This document shows positions 15,864 through 24,941 of a stretch of DNA of 39,923 nt, in pieces. Each line of letters starts with the position of its first letter. Position 1 is the first letter of the stretch. This DNA is from Amycolatopsis tucumanensis (lineage in GTDB: Bacteria; Actinomycetota; Actinomycetes; Mycobacteriales; Pseudonocardiaceae). The stretch spans positions 1 to 39,923 of the forward strand of contig NZ_JAKGSD010000067.1 in assembly GCF_021654135.1 (NCBI RefSeq), given 5' to 3'. The position numbers and the translations under genes were made by a program. Under the pieces are notes generated by a model. It ran no database searches. It was given only the letters and a program-made list of their open reading frames with translations, and had not been told where the DNA came from.

Positions 15864-17048
15864 ATGAACGACACCAAGGTCCTCGTTTCCGGCGCCAGCA
15901 TCGCCGGACCCGCCCTCGCCCACTGGCTCACCCGCTACGGCTTCAGCGTCACCGTGGTCGAGCGCGCGCCCGGCCCGCGGCCCGGCGGGCAGGCGGTCGA
16001 CGTGCGCGGCCCGGCGCTGGACGTCGCCGACCGCATGGGCATCCTCGACCAGCTGCGCGCGCACAGCACCGGCATGCGCGGGATGTCGGTCGTGGACTCC
16101 ACCGGCGCCGAGGTCTACCGCACCACCGAGCGCACGGTCAGCGGCGGCGAGCTGGACAACCCGGACGTCGAGATCCTGCGGGACGACCTCGCGCGGATCA
16201 TCACCGAATCCGCCGGCGATGTCGAGTACCTCTTCGGCGACTCGATCGCCGGGCTGGACCAGGACGACGACGAGGTCCGCGTGGTGTTCGAGTCCGGCCG
16301 GGCACGCACCTTCGACCTGGTGGTCGGCGCGGACGGGCTGCACTCGAACACCCGCCGCCTGGTCTTCGGCCCCACCGAGCGGTTCATCCGGCACCTCGGC
16401 GTGAACATGGCCGTGTGCACGGTCCCGAACTTCCTGGGGCTGGAGAACTGGCAGGTCATGCACCAGATGCCGGACGGGGACATGCGGGGCGCGATGGTGA
16501 TGAGCGCGCGGGACAACACCGAAGCCCGCGCCTACCTGATGTTCGGCTCGGCGGAGCCGGTGGACTACGACCACCGCGACGTCGAGGCCCAGAAGGAGAT
16601 CGTGGCCCGCGCGCTGGCCGGGGACAGCTGGGAGATGCCGCGGCTGGTGGAACACGCCCGAGCCGCCGCGGACTTCCACTTCGACTCCGCGGCCCAGATC
16701 CTCCTGGACTCGTGGTCGCGTGGCCGGGTCGTGCTGCTCGGCGACGCCGGGTACTGCGGCTCGCCGATGTCCGGGCAGGGCACGAGCTTGGCGCTGATCG
16801 GGGCGTGCGTGCTGGCCGGCGAGCTGGCCGCGGCCGGCGGCGACCACCGGGCCGCGTTCGCGGCGTACGAGGAGGAACTGCGGGACTACGCCCGCGCGAA
16901 CCAGGAGATGGCGGTCATGAACCTGCGGGAGCGCCGGGCCCAGGCCGGTCAGGCGGCGGACGCGAGCGCCGCGGCCGAGGTCCTGGTCGAAACGGGTGTG
17001 GCGGAGTTCGCGCAGGTGGTGGCGTCCTACGCGGTCAAGGACTACTGA
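15864..17048 (+). CDS. FAD-dependent monooxygenase (PHBH/TetX-like)
   Basis: 394 residues, ATG start 47 bases after the Sir2-like gene. Rossmann FAD motif VSGASIAGPALAHWL (about 8-22), the distal VVERAPGPRPGGQAVDVRG, the DG motif VVGADGLHSNTRRLVFG and the ribose-binding GD motif VVLLGDAGYCGSPMSGQGTS identify a class A flavoprotein hydroxylase. Relatives hydroxylate aromatics or inactivate antibiotics such as tetracycline or rifamycin; the substrate cannot be told here. It may be read from the mhuD promoter, since no separate strong promoter is seen. A bidirectional hairpin terminator lies downstream. Confidence 0.88.
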   Translation: MNDTKVLVSGASIAGPALAHWLTRYGFSVTVVERAPGPRPGGQAVDVRGPALDVADRMGILDQLRAHSTGMRGMSVVDSTGAEVYRTTERTVSGGELDNPDVEILRDDLARIITESAGDVEYLFGDSIAGLDQDDDEVRVVFESGRARTFDLVVGADGLHSNTRRLVFGPTERFIRHLGVNMAVCTVPNFLGLENWQVMHQMPDGDMRGAMVMSARDNTEARAYLMFGSAEPVDYDHRDVEAQKEIVARALAGDSWEMPRLVEHARAAADFHFDSAAQILLDSWSRGRVVLLGDAGYCGSPMSGQGTSLALIGACVLAGELAAAGGDHRAAFAAYEEELRDYARANQEMAVMNLRERRAQAGQAADASAAAEVLVETGVAEFAQVVASYAVKDY

Positions 17049-17168
17049 CCCGCGCCACTCGATCCGGTGAACGTGAGGGTTCCACGCGTCCCGTCAGGGC
17101 CGTCGTGCCCTCTAACCAGACGGCTGCGGCCGCACGGGCGCCACCGTGCTCCTCGCAGTCGTCCGGCA

Positions 17169-17212
17169 TACCGGATCCGGCCGTCACGCCCCCCGAGCGG
17201 CCGGATCCGGTA
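17169..17212. terminator. Bidirectional hairpin between FMO and SDR genes
   Basis: Arms 17169-17183 and 17198-17212 are a perfect 15-bp inverted repeat with a 14-base loop, between convergent genes and six bases from the SDR stop. There is no T-tract; strong GC hairpins like this often serve as terminators in actinobacteria. Confidence 0.7.
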
Positions 17213-17218
17213 CGCGCA

Positions 17219-18052
17219 CTACTGCTTCAGCACCCGCTCGGTCAGGTCACGGGCGGCCGCCACCAGCTCGTCGGTGAGCGCCCCGGTCAGGTCCTCGGAC
17301 GGCGTGCAGTCCGGGCCGATCACCAGCCCCGTGTCCAGCGACGGATCGGTGGCCGCGAACACGATGGATCGCGCGGCCTCCGACGCCGGTCGCTGGACGC
17401 CCTCCAGGATCTGCTCCCACATCGGGCGCAGCGCCGGCGGCAGGATCTCGGGCGTCATCGCGGCCGCGTTGGGGGTCGCCGCCGCGCCCGGGTCCGCCGC
17501 GAACACCGCGATCCCGCTGCCCCGCAACCGCTCGGCCAGTTCCCGGTTGTACGCCAGGTGCGCGAGCTTCGCCCGCCCGGACACCGCCATGCCGTAGTAC
17601 CCGCCGGGCTCGACCTCCGCGTATGACGGGGTGCCCAGCGTCAGAGCGGCTTGGATGGACGACGACGTGACGTCGACGATCCGGCTCGGACGGCCGGCGC
17701 GCAGCGAGTCCAGCAGCGCTTCGGTCAGCACCAGCGGCGAGAGGTGGTTCACCGCGAAGCTCGCCTCGATGCCCTCCGCCGTCTCCCAGCGCTCCGACCA
17801 CATGCCGCCCACGTTGTTCACCAGCAGCTGCCACGGACCCTCCGCGGCGAGCCGTTCGCCGAGCGCGCGCACCTCCGCCAGCACCGAGAGGTCGGCCTGG
17901 ACGAACCGGCCGCCGATGGTCCGCGCCGCCGCCGCGCCGCGTTCCGGGTCGCGCCCGACGATCACCACGTCGTGGTCCAGCCGGGCCAGTTGCCGGGCCA
18001 CCTCGAAGCCGAGTCCCCCGGTGGCCGCGGTCACGATTGCCCTCTGTGTCAT
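17219..18052 (-). CDS. Short-chain dehydrogenase/reductase with altered active site
   Basis: 277 residues from ATG 18052. NAD(P)-binding TAATGGLG (about 8-15), VGRDPERG, the acidic loop ADLS and NNVGG (79-83) are all SDR features. The catalytic YxxxK motif should end at K162, which puts the Tyr at position 158; the sequence there reads SGRAK, a TCC codon where TAC is expected. The nearby Y152-Y153 are out of register. The protein may therefore be catalytically weakened or use another residue. It is divergent from a LysR-type regulator that probably controls it. Confidence 0.82.
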   Translation of the reverse strand: MTQRAIVTAATGGLGFEVARQLARLDHDVVIVGRDPERGAAAARTIGGRFVQADLSVLAEVRALGERLAAEGPWQLLVNNVGGMWSERWETAEGIEASFAVNHLSPLVLTEALLDSLRAGRPSRIVDVTSSSIQAALTLGTPSYAEVEPGGYYGMAVSGRAKLAHLAYNRELAERLRGSGIAVFAADPGAAATPNAAAMTPEILPPALRPMWEQILEGVQRPASEAARSIVFAATDPSLDTGLVIGPDCTPSEDLTGALTDELVAAARDLTERVLKQ

Positions 18053-18108
18053 GCCGTTCAGCTCAGCGCAGTGGCGGGAATCCGTCCAAAGCCGCGCGGA
18101 CATGGGCT

Positions 18109-18125
18109 CATGCCGGGCCGGCATG
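18109..18125. promoter_or_regulatory. Perfect 17-bp palindrome, LysR operator candidate
   Basis: CATGCCGG-G-CCGGCATG is a perfect 8-1-8 palindrome in the 86-bp spacer between the divergent SDR and LysR genes, 14 bases from the LysR start. LysR regulators usually bind such interrupted dyads between themselves and a divergent target. Confidence 0.65.
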
Positions 18126-18138
18126 GCAGCCTGTCGGA

Positions 18139-19005
18139 GTGGATCTGAAGCACCTGCGGTATTTCCTGGCGGTCGCCACGGAAGGCACGTTCACCGCCGC
18201 CGCGCAACGGCTCGGCATGACGCAGCCGGCGTTGTCCCGGGCGATCCGGGCGCTCGAAGACGGAGTCGGGACGGCGCTGTTCGCCCGTGGGCACCAGGGC
18301 GCGAAGCTCACCCCGGCCGGGCGGATGCTCGCCGAGGACGCCCGGGGCATCGACGAGCACGCGCGCGCGGCGATCGCCAGGGTGGCGCGGTTCGGGCAGG
18401 AGGGGCCGCAGCTGCGGGTGACCGCGCGCGCCTGCGACGTCGCCACGCTCCAGGGCCTGGTCGATTCCTACAACGAACAGTACGAACCGCGGGCCGTCGC
18501 GACCGTGGCGGACTGGCAGGTCCAGGCGGACGAACTGCGCACGGGCGCCGCCGACGTGGGTCTGCTGCGCGTCCCGTTCGAGAGCCGGGGCCTGGACAGC
18601 GATCCGGTGCGGATCGACGAACGGGTCGCCTTGCTGCCGCGGTCGCACCCGCTGGCCGGCCGGGAGTCGATCGAGCGGGCCGAGCTGGACGGCGAGACGT
18701 TCCCGCGGTGGGTCGACATGTCGGCCGCCGAGACGGCGTACTGGACCGGCACCGACCGGATTCCCTACGACTGGCGACCGGGCCCGCTGGTGCGCAGCGG
18801 CGCCGAATACGCGAGCGCGGTCCGGCTCGGTCAGGCGGTCGGTTTCGTGCCCAGGACGCTGCTGCCGGAACTGCCGCTCACCGGGATCGCCGTGGTGCCG
18901 GTGCACGGCCTGTCACCCAGCGAGCTGCACGTCGTGTGGGCCGCGACCGCCACGTCCCCGGACATCGCGCGGTTCGTCCGGCACGCGCAGCTCACGGGAG
19001 CGTGA
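18139..19005 (+). CDS. LysR family transcriptional regulator
   Basis: 288 residues from GTG 18139, with CGGAG directly before it. The N-terminal winged helix-turn-helix is classic LysR (DLKHLRYFLAVATEGTFTAA, then LGMTQPALSRAIRALEDGVG and LTPAGRMLAEDA). The effector-binding domain follows (for example DVGLLRVPFESRGLDSDPV, LPRSHPLAGRESIERAEL). It sits divergent from the SDR gene, the usual arrangement of regulator and target. Its 3' end overlaps the convergent EEP gene by 14 bases. An upstream in-frame extension lacks LysR similarity and is excluded. Confidence 0.88.
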   Translation: MDLKHLRYFLAVATEGTFTAAAQRLGMTQPALSRAIRALEDGVGTALFARGHQGAKLTPAGRMLAEDARGIDEHARAAIARVARFGQEGPQLRVTARACDVATLQGLVDSYNEQYEPRAVATVADWQVQADELRTGAADVGLLRVPFESRGLDSDPVRIDERVALLPRSHPLAGRESIERAELDGETFPRWVDMSAAETAYWTGTDRIPYDWRPGPLVRSGAEYASAVRLGQAVGFVPRTLLPELPLTGIAVVPVHGLSPSELHVVWAATATSPDIARFVRHAQLTGA

Positions 19006-19999
19006 TCGCGGCGAACACGGCCTTGTGGTCGGAGTTCGGCATCGGGAACACGCGGTAGGCGGTGACCGCGGCGCGCTGGTCGACCAGGACGTGGTCGATC
19101 GTGACCGGGGGCGGCAGCAGTTTCGACGGCCAGGTCGACGTGAAGCCCTCGCCCATCGCGTCGCCGGCGTCGGTGTAGCCGGTCGCGATCAGGTCCCGCA
19201 GCGTGCCGTGGTCGAGCGTGGCGTTGAAGTCGCCGGCCAGGATGCGCACCGGGCCGTCCGGATCGGGGTGCGGCAGTCCGGCGATCTCCGACTTCCACGC
19301 CCCCGCGTCGGCGACCGGCGCCGTCGGGTGCACCGCCACGACCTCGACCGACACCCCGCCCCCGAGGTCCAGGCGCGCGCTCGGCTGGGCGAACTCGGAC
19401 GGTCCCGCCAGTGACAGCTGAGTGACCGGGTAGCGCGACGCCAGCCCCGACCCGGCGCCCCGCCGCGCCGGCTCCAGCACCCGGTGCGGCAGCAGCTCGA
19501 ACAACCCGGCCGCCTCCAGCGCGGACACCCCCTGCGGCGTCAGCTCCAGCAGGTTCAGCACGTCCACCTGGTTCTCGCGCACCAGCCGCACGATGGTCTG
19601 CGGATCGGCCTCGCCGTAGTACATGTTCGAGGACATCACGTGCAGCGTCCGCCCGTGCACCTGCGGCTGCGCCGAGGAGAAGGCGCGCGGCACCACCACC
19701 CCGCCCAGCACGAGGGCCAGCACCAGCACGGTCCCGCCGATCCACCAGTGCCGGAGCGCGAGGGTGAGCGCCGCGAGCAGCAGGCCGCAGACGATCCAGT
19801 ACGGCGTGAGCGCGATCAGCGACGCGGTCAGCCGCCCGCCGTCGACGCCGAACAGGCGCATCGCGGCGAACACCACGAAGACCGCGGCGAGGATCGCGAA
19901 GAAGACCACCCGCCCAGTCTTCCTGTCACGTCTGGGCGGCGGCTGACAGTCGCCTGTGCGCGCGCTGTCAGGTTCCCCCGGAAGAGTCGGTTCCGACAC
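18992..19999 (-). CDS. Membrane-anchored endonuclease/exonuclease/phosphatase-fold protein
   Basis: 335 residues. Three membrane helices at about 31-48, 59-83 and 86-103 are followed by an exposed EEP domain. Catalytic landmarks: SSNMYYG (Asn), LLELTP (Glu), VVAVHPTAP (His), ILAGDFNAT (Asp-Asn), IDHVLV and SDHKAVFA (final Asp-His pair). Relatives include secreted nucleases and phospholipase-like phosphodiesterases; the substrate is unknown. The GTG at 19999 is only 14 bases from the divergent ABC gene and has no ribosome-binding site. GTG 19909, just before the first helix, is a fair alternative start. Confidence 0.8.
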   Translation of the reverse strand: MSEPTLPGEPDSARTGDCQPPPRRDRKTGRVVFFAILAAVFVVFAAMRLFGVDGGRLTASLIALTPYWIVCGLLLAALTLALRHWWIGGTVLVLALVLGGVVVPRAFSSAQPQVHGRTLHVMSSNMYYGEADPQTIVRLVRENQVDVLNLLELTPQGVSALEAAGLFELLPHRVLEPARRGAGSGLASRYPVTQLSLAGPSEFAQPSARLDLGGGVSVEVVAVHPTAPVADAGAWKSEIAGLPHPDPDGPVRILAGDFNATLDHGTLRDLIATGYTDAGDAMGEGFTSTWPSKLLPPPVTIDHVLVDQRAAVTAYRVFPMPNSDHKAVFAAITLP

Positions 20000-20013
20000 A
20001 GGAGGAGGATTTC

Positions 20014-20979
20014 ATGACCTTGGCGATCCAGGCTGAGGGCCTGGTGAAACGGTTCGGGGGCACCACCGCGCTGAACGGGGTCGACCTGGAGGTGCCGACC
20101 GGCAAGGTGGTCGGCGTGCTCGGCCCGAACGGCGCCGGGAAGACCACCACCGTGCGGATACTGGCGACGCTGCTGCGTCCGGACGCCGGCCGCGCGACGG
20201 TCGGGGGCTACGACGTCGTGCGCGACGCGGTCCGCGTGCGCGGCCTGATCGGCCTGACCGGCCAGTACGCGTCGGTCGACGAGGACCTGTCCGGCACCGA
20301 GAACCTTGTGCTGCTGGGCCGTTTGCTCGGGCTGAGCCGGGCCGGCACGCGGGCGCGCGCGGCCGAGTTGCTGGAGCAGTTCGAGCTGTCCGACGCCGCC
20401 GGGCGCGCCGCGAAGACGTACTCGGGCGGCATGCGGCGGCGGCTCGACCTCGCCGCGAGCCTGGTCGGCCGCCCCAAGCTGCTCTACCTCGACGAGCCGA
20501 CCACGGGGCTGGACCCGCACGCGCGCAACGAGGTGTGGCAGGTGGTGCGGCGGCTCGTCGACGACGGCGCGACCGTGCTGCTGACCACGCAGTACCTCGA
20601 CGAGGCCGACCAGCTCGCCGACACCATCACCGTGATCGACCACGGGCGGGTCGTCGCGGAGGGCCGCCCGGACGAGCTGAAGCGCCGGGTGGGCGGGCAG
20701 ACCGTGCAGGTCCGGCCGACCTCGCGGGCCGATTTCGAAGCCGTGGCGCGGATCCTGACCGGCCTGACCGGCATCGAACCGGCCCGCGACACCGATGTCG
20801 GCCTGCTGACGGCGCCGGTCGGCGATCCGGTCCTGATGTCCACTTTGGTCCGGAAACTGGACGAAGCCGGCATCACCGCCGACGAGCTGGCGCTGCGCCT
20901 GCCCAGCCTCGACGAGGTCTTCCTGGCGCTGACCGGGAAGCCGGCCGAGGAAACCGCACCGGAAGGGAGCCTGGTGTGA
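20014..20979 (+). CDS. DrrA-like ABC transporter ATP-binding protein
   Basis: 321 residues, ATG after a strong GGAGGAGGA ribosome-binding site. It is a daunorubicin-resistance-type ABC-2 exporter ATPase: Walker A GPNGAGKT (37-44), Q-loop LTGQYASVDEDLSGTEN, signature YSGGMRRRLD, Walker B LLYLDEPTTGLDP and switch TTQYLDEADQLAD. The C-terminal extension is typical of DrrA (LPSLDEVFLALTGKPAEE). It overlaps the permease gene by four bases. It probably exports a hydrophobic compound or antibiotic; no biosynthetic genes are nearby. GTCGG-TT-CCGAC at 19986-19997 is a perfect dyad just above the ribosome-binding site. Confidence 0.9.
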   Translation: MTLAIQAEGLVKRFGGTTALNGVDLEVPTGKVVGVLGPNGAGKTTTVRILATLLRPDAGRATVGGYDVVRDAVRVRGLIGLTGQYASVDEDLSGTENLVLLGRLLGLSRAGTRARAAELLEQFELSDAAGRAAKTYSGGMRRRLDLAASLVGRPKLLYLDEPTTGLDPHARNEVWQVVRRLVDDGATVLLTTQYLDEADQLADTITVIDHGRVVAEGRPDELKRRVGGQTVQVRPTSRADFEAVARILTGLTGIEPARDTDVGLLTAPVGDPVLMSTLVRKLDEAGITADELALRLPSLDEVFLALTGKPAEETAPEGSLV

Positions 20980-21770
20980 CCGTGCTCGAACTGCCCCGGC
21001 GCATCAGCCCAGGCAAGGCCCTGCAGGACGGGTTCACCCTGGCCTGGCGGGGTGTGCTGAAGATCCGCAAGAACCCGGAGCAGCTGGCCGACGTCACGCT
21101 GCAGCCGATCCTGTTCCTGCTCATGTTCGGGTACCTGTTCGGCGGCGCGATCGCCGGCAGCACGAGCGCCTACCTGCAGGTGCTGGTGCCCGGGCTGATG
21201 GTGCAGAACACGGTGTTCGCGAGCATGGCCACCGGCACCTCGCTCAACACCGACGTCACGAAGGGCGTCTTCGACCGGTTCCGCAGCATGCCGATCGCCC
21301 GGTCCGCGCCGCTGATCGGCGCGGTGGTGTCGGACGTCGTGCGGTACGCGGTGGCGCTCGCGGTGCTGCTGGTCGCGGGCACGGTCATGGGCTACCGGCT
21401 GCACACCGATCCGGGTTCGCTGGTGGTCGGCGTCGCGCTGATGCTGCTGGCCGGGCTGTGCTTCTGCTGGATCGCGGTGTTCGTCGGGATGCTCATGCGC
21501 AGCCCCGGCGCCGTGCAGGGCGTGATGGTGGCGGTCATGATGCCGATCACCTTCGGCAGCAACGTGTTCGTCCCGTCCGACACGATGCCCGGCTGGCTGC
21601 GCGCCTGGTCGGACGTCAGCCCGGTGAGCCTGCTGACCGAGGCCATGCGTGGTCTGCTGAACGGCGGGCCGGTCGCCGGGCCGCTGCTGGGCGCGCTCGC
21701 CTGGATGGCGGGGATCGTCGCGGTGTTCTTCCCGCTGGCGATGCGCGCCTACCGGCGGCGGGTGGCCTGA
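20976..21770 (+). CDS. DrrB-like ABC-2 type transporter permease
   Basis: 264 residues from GTG 20976, overlapping the ATPase stop as GTGA, with GGAAGGGAG upstream. About six membrane segments follow a short amphipathic N-terminus (ALQDGFTLAWRGVLKIRKNP). ABC-2 membrane features include VLVPGLMVQNTVFASMATGT, KGVFDRFRSMPIARSAPLIG and SNVFVPSDTMPGWLRAWSDV. It forms the export channel with the preceding ATPase. A perfect hairpin terminator starts three bases after the stop. Confidence 0.9.
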   Translation: MTVLELPRRISPGKALQDGFTLAWRGVLKIRKNPEQLADVTLQPILFLLMFGYLFGGAIAGSTSAYLQVLVPGLMVQNTVFASMATGTSLNTDVTKGVFDRFRSMPIARSAPLIGAVVSDVVRYAVALAVLLVAGTVMGYRLHTDPGSLVVGVALMLLAGLCFCWIAVFVGMLMRSPGAVQGVMVAVMMPITFGSNVFVPSDTMPGWLRAWSDVSPVSLLTEAMRGLLNGGPVAGPLLGALAWMAGIVAVFFPLAMRAYRRRVA

Positions 21771-21773
21771 CGC

Positions 21774-21816
21774 ACCGGGTCTCCGCCGGCCGCTGGGGGT
21801 CCGGCGGAGACCCGGT
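21774..21816. terminator. Bidirectional hairpin terminator
   Basis: Arms 21774-21789 and 21801-21816 form a perfect 16-bp inverted repeat with an 11-base loop, between the permease stop and the convergent SARP regulator stop. No T-tract. It fits a shared terminator for both operons. Confidence 0.8.
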
Positions 21817-24800
21817 CACCCGATCCGATCGGCGACCGCGGCCTTGACCGCGGCCATCGCCTGCGAGCTGCTGAGCCGCGCGCCCCGCTGGTAGGCCTCC
21901 TCGTAGGCGTCCGCCCCGAGGATCTCCCGGAGGACGGCGACCACCGCGCGCAGCTCCGGGTCGCCGGAGTCGAAGACGCCGCGGATGGCCGCGCTCAGCC
22001 CAAGCGCCCAGGCGGCCCGCTCGGGGTCGCCCTCCGCGTGGAACGCGAGCGCGACCACGGTGGTCGCCTTCGCCACGTCCGGCAGGTCCCGGCGCTCGCT
22101 GGACGAGCGCAGCGGCGCCGCCAGCAACGCACGGGCCTCCGCGGGCCGCCCCTCGGTGACGAGCAGCGCCGCGCCGGCGACCGCGACCAGCTCCCCCGCC
22201 AGGTCGACCGGGAACGGGATCCGCGCCGAGTTCGCCGCCAGCCACGCGTGCTCGGCGCGCGCCAGCTCCAGCTCACCGGAGCGCCGGGCCACGTCGAACT
22301 TCCGCAGTGCCACCATCGCCCTGCGGTCGATCTTGTCCCCCACCAGCCGCTCGGCCTCGGCGATGTCCTGCCAGGCCGCCTCGGCGTCCCCGGCCCGGAA
22401 CCGCTCCTCGGCCAGCCGGGACAGTTGCTGCACCAGGTCGTCCGCGGCGGACAGCTCGCGGGCGATCCGCACGCCCTCCTCGAACCCGGCGATCGCCGCA
22501 GCGTGCTCACCACGCAGGGAGTGCGCCTCCGCCTGCATCGCGACCGTCATCGCGGTGCCCCACCGGTCCCCGCACTCGCGGAAACCCGCCACCGCCCGGT
22601 CCCTGGCGCGCCCGCCGCGGTCCAGGTCGCCGTCCTGGTCGGCCATGAACCCGTCGGCCCAGCTCGCGCACGAGATCGCCCAGCGGTCCGAGCCGCGCAG
22701 CGCGCGGCGCACCTCCTGCTCGGCGAGATCCCGGCGGCCGCCGAGGAAACAGCTCATCGGCAGGGCCAGCGCCAGCATCGGGTACCGCTCGACCGCCCCG
22801 GTGCGCACGCACTCGGCGGTCAATTCCGGGAGGTCGTCCCGGTGCACCATCGGCAGGCTCGTCATGAGCGCGTGCATGACGTCGAGGCACGCGCGGGCGT
22901 GGTCCGGCAGGCCGTCGTGGCGCAGCACCTCGTCCAGCAGCGGCGCCGGTTCGGCGTTGAACCCGCGGATCACCCAGTACCAGAGGGTCGCGACGACGAG
23001 CCGCGCCGCCGTGCCCGCGTCCTGGCCGTCGAGGGCGCGCCGCACCGCCGCCATGATGTTGTCGTGCTCCGCGCCGAACACCTCGATCGCGCGGACCTGC
23101 TCGTGCCCGCGCAGTTTCGGCTCGTGCTCCTCGGCCAGCCCGGCGAAGAACCCGGTGAACCGCCGCACCACGTCGTCCCGCTCGCCGGACTCGTCCAGCC
23201 GTTCGGCGCCGTAGGCGCGGATGGTCTCCAGCATCCGGTACCGCGGCTCCCCACCGGTCGACACCGCGTCCACAATGGACTTCTCAACGAGTGAGCCGAG
23301 CACGTAGAGCACGTCCTCGGCGGGCAGCAGCTCGTCGGCGCAGACGGCCTCCGCCGAGGTCACCGTGGCGCCCCCGGTGAACACCGAGAGCCTGCGCGCC
23401 AGGATCCGTTCCGGCTTCTCCAGCAGGTCCCAGCTCCACTCGACGACTGCCCGCAGGGTGCGCTGCCGCGGCACGGCGGTGCGGCTGCCGGAGTTCAGCA
23501 GCCGGAAGCGGTCGTCCAGCCGTCGCGCGATCTGGTCCGCCGTCATCGACCGCAGCCGCGCGGCGGCCAGCTCCAGCGCGAGCGGCATCCCGTCCAGGCT
23601 CCGGCAGATCTCCGTGACGGCGTCCGAAGTGGACTCGTCGAGGACGAAGCCGGGGCGCACCGCGACCGCCCGTTCGGTGAACAACCGCACCGCCTCGGCG
23701 ACCTCCAGCGGACCCACCTGGCACAGCGCCTCACCGGTGATCGCGAGCGGTTCCCGGCTGGTGGCCAGCACCCGCAGCCCCGGCACCCGCGCGAGCAGCT
23801 GGAAAGCCACGTCGGCGGCGGTGTCCACGACGTGCTCGCAGTTGTCCAGCACCAGCAACGCGTCGCCGCCGTCGAGCAGCGCCACGATCTGCGCCATCCC
23901 GTCCACCGGCGCCTTCGGCGCGCTGGTGACGCGGAAGTCCAGTGGCCCCAGCGCGCCGAGGACCGCACCGGTCACGTCGTCGGCGTCGCGCACACCCGCG
24001 AGCGGGACGAACCACGCACGAGCCGCGTGGCGTTCCGCCACTTCGGTCGCCAGCCGCGTCTTGCCCGCCCCGCCCGGCCCGACGAGCGTGACCAGCCGGG
24101 ACGCCGACAGCGCCCGCGCGACCTGGTCGAGTTCCCGCTCGCGGCCGACGAAACTGGTCAGCCGCACCGGGAGCGCGGGCTCGGCACGCGGCGGCGCCAC
24201 CTCCCCGCGCAGGACCGCGAGGTGGGCCTCGCGGAGTTCGGCGGACGGGTCGACGCCCAGCTCCTCGGCCAGGGTCGACCGGATCCGCTCGAACACGGCC
24301 AGCGCGTCGGCCTGACGGCCGCTCGCGGCCAGCGCCCGCATCCGCAGCGACCCCAGCCGTTCCCGCAGCGGGTGCGCGTCCCCGGCGGCGTCCAGGTCCG
24401 CGAGCACCTCGGCGTGGCGGCCGAGCGCCAGCTCGGCCTCGAAGCGATCCTCCACCGCGGCGATCCGCAGCTCGTCCAGCCGCGCGACCGGGGCCTGCGC
24501 GAACGGCGCGTCGAGCACGTCGGCCAGCGCCTCGCCGCGCCACAACGCGAGCGCTTCGCCGAGGACCGCGGCGGCCTCCCGGTGCCGTCCGGCGGCGAGC
24601 TCGCGCCGCCCACGCGCGGCCAGCTCCTCGAACCGGTGGGCGTCCACGTCGGCTTCGAGCGCGTAGCCGCCGGAGCCGGAGGTGATCGTGCCCGCGCCGC
24701 CCAGGACGCGCCGCAGCCGGGACACCAGCGACTGCAGGGCGTTCGCGCCGTCGGTCGGTGGTTCGGCGCCCCACAGGTCGTCGATCAGCGCATCGGCGCC

Positions 24801-24932
24801 CACCGCGCGCCCGGCGTCGAGCGCCAGGCGGGCCAGGAGCATGCGCAGGCGCGCGCCGCCGATGTCGATCGGCGTGCCGTCGTCCGCCTGGGCCCGGACC
24901 GGGCCGAGCAGTGCCACCCGCACGGGTACCAC
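21816..24932 (-). CDS. SARP/AfsR-like STAND transcriptional regulator
   Basis: 1038 residues, GTG start nine bases after the Hsp70-like gene. Order of domains: OmpR-type winged helix (1-92, including GGARLRMLLARLALDAGRAV and LQSLVSRLRRVLG); bacterial transcriptional activation domain (about 97-245, FEELAARGRRELAAGRH, ending AELREAHLAVLRGE); NB-ARC-type NTPase with Walker A GPGGAGKT (285-292) and Walker B LLVLDNCEHVVD (359-370); a winged-helix segment; and a long alpha-helical TPR-like region to the end. Such proteins are signal-responsive activators, often of secondary metabolism. The adjacent Hsp70-like protein is a candidate partner. DNA targets unknown. Confidence 0.9.
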   Translation of the reverse strand: MVPVRVALLGPVRAQADDGTPIDIGGARLRMLLARLALDAGRAVGADALIDDLWGAEPPTDGANALQSLVSRLRRVLGGAGTITSGSGGYALEADVDAHRFEELAARGRRELAAGRHREAAAVLGEALALWRGEALADVLDAPFAQAPVARLDELRIAAVEDRFEAELALGRHAEVLADLDAAGDAHPLRERLGSLRMRALAASGRQADALAVFERIRSTLAEELGVDPSAELREAHLAVLRGEVAPPRAEPALPVRLTSFVGRERELDQVARALSASRLVTLVGPGGAGKTRLATEVAERHAARAWFVPLAGVRDADDVTGAVLGALGPLDFRVTSAPKAPVDGMAQIVALLDGGDALLVLDNCEHVVDTAADVAFQLLARVPGLRVLATSREPLAITGEALCQVGPLEVAEAVRLFTERAVAVRPGFVLDESTSDAVTEICRSLDGMPLALELAAARLRSMTADQIARRLDDRFRLLNSGSRTAVPRQRTLRAVVEWSWDLLEKPERILARRLSVFTGGATVTSAEAVCADELLPAEDVLYVLGSLVEKSIVDAVSTGGEPRYRMLETIRAYGAERLDESGERDDVVRRFTGFFAGLAEEHEPKLRGHEQVRAIEVFGAEHDNIMAAVRRALDGQDAGTAARLVVATLWYWVIRGFNAEPAPLLDEVLRHDGLPDHARACLDVMHALMTSLPMVHRDDLPELTAECVRTGAVERYPMLALALPMSCFLGGRRDLAEQEVRRALRGSDRWAISCASWADGFMADQDGDLDRGGRARDRAVAGFRECGDRWGTAMTVAMQAEAHSLRGEHAAAIAGFEEGVRIARELSAADDLVQQLSRLAEERFRAGDAEAAWQDIAEAERLVGDKIDRRAMVALRKFDVARRSGELELARAEHAWLAANSARIPFPVDLAGELVAVAGAALLVTEGRPAEARALLAAPLRSSSERRDLPDVAKATTVVALAFHAEGDPERAAWALGLSAAIRGVFDSGDPELRAVVAVLREILGADAYEEAYQRGARLSSSQAMAAVKAAVADRIG

Positions 24933-24941
24933 TGTTCCAGA

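Noticed and set aside
20014..24932. Antibiotic biosynthetic gene cluster, suggested by SARP regulator and DrrAB-like exporter
   Set aside because: No polyketide, peptide, terpene or similar synthase is present in the window; the two operons converge and are separated by a terminator.
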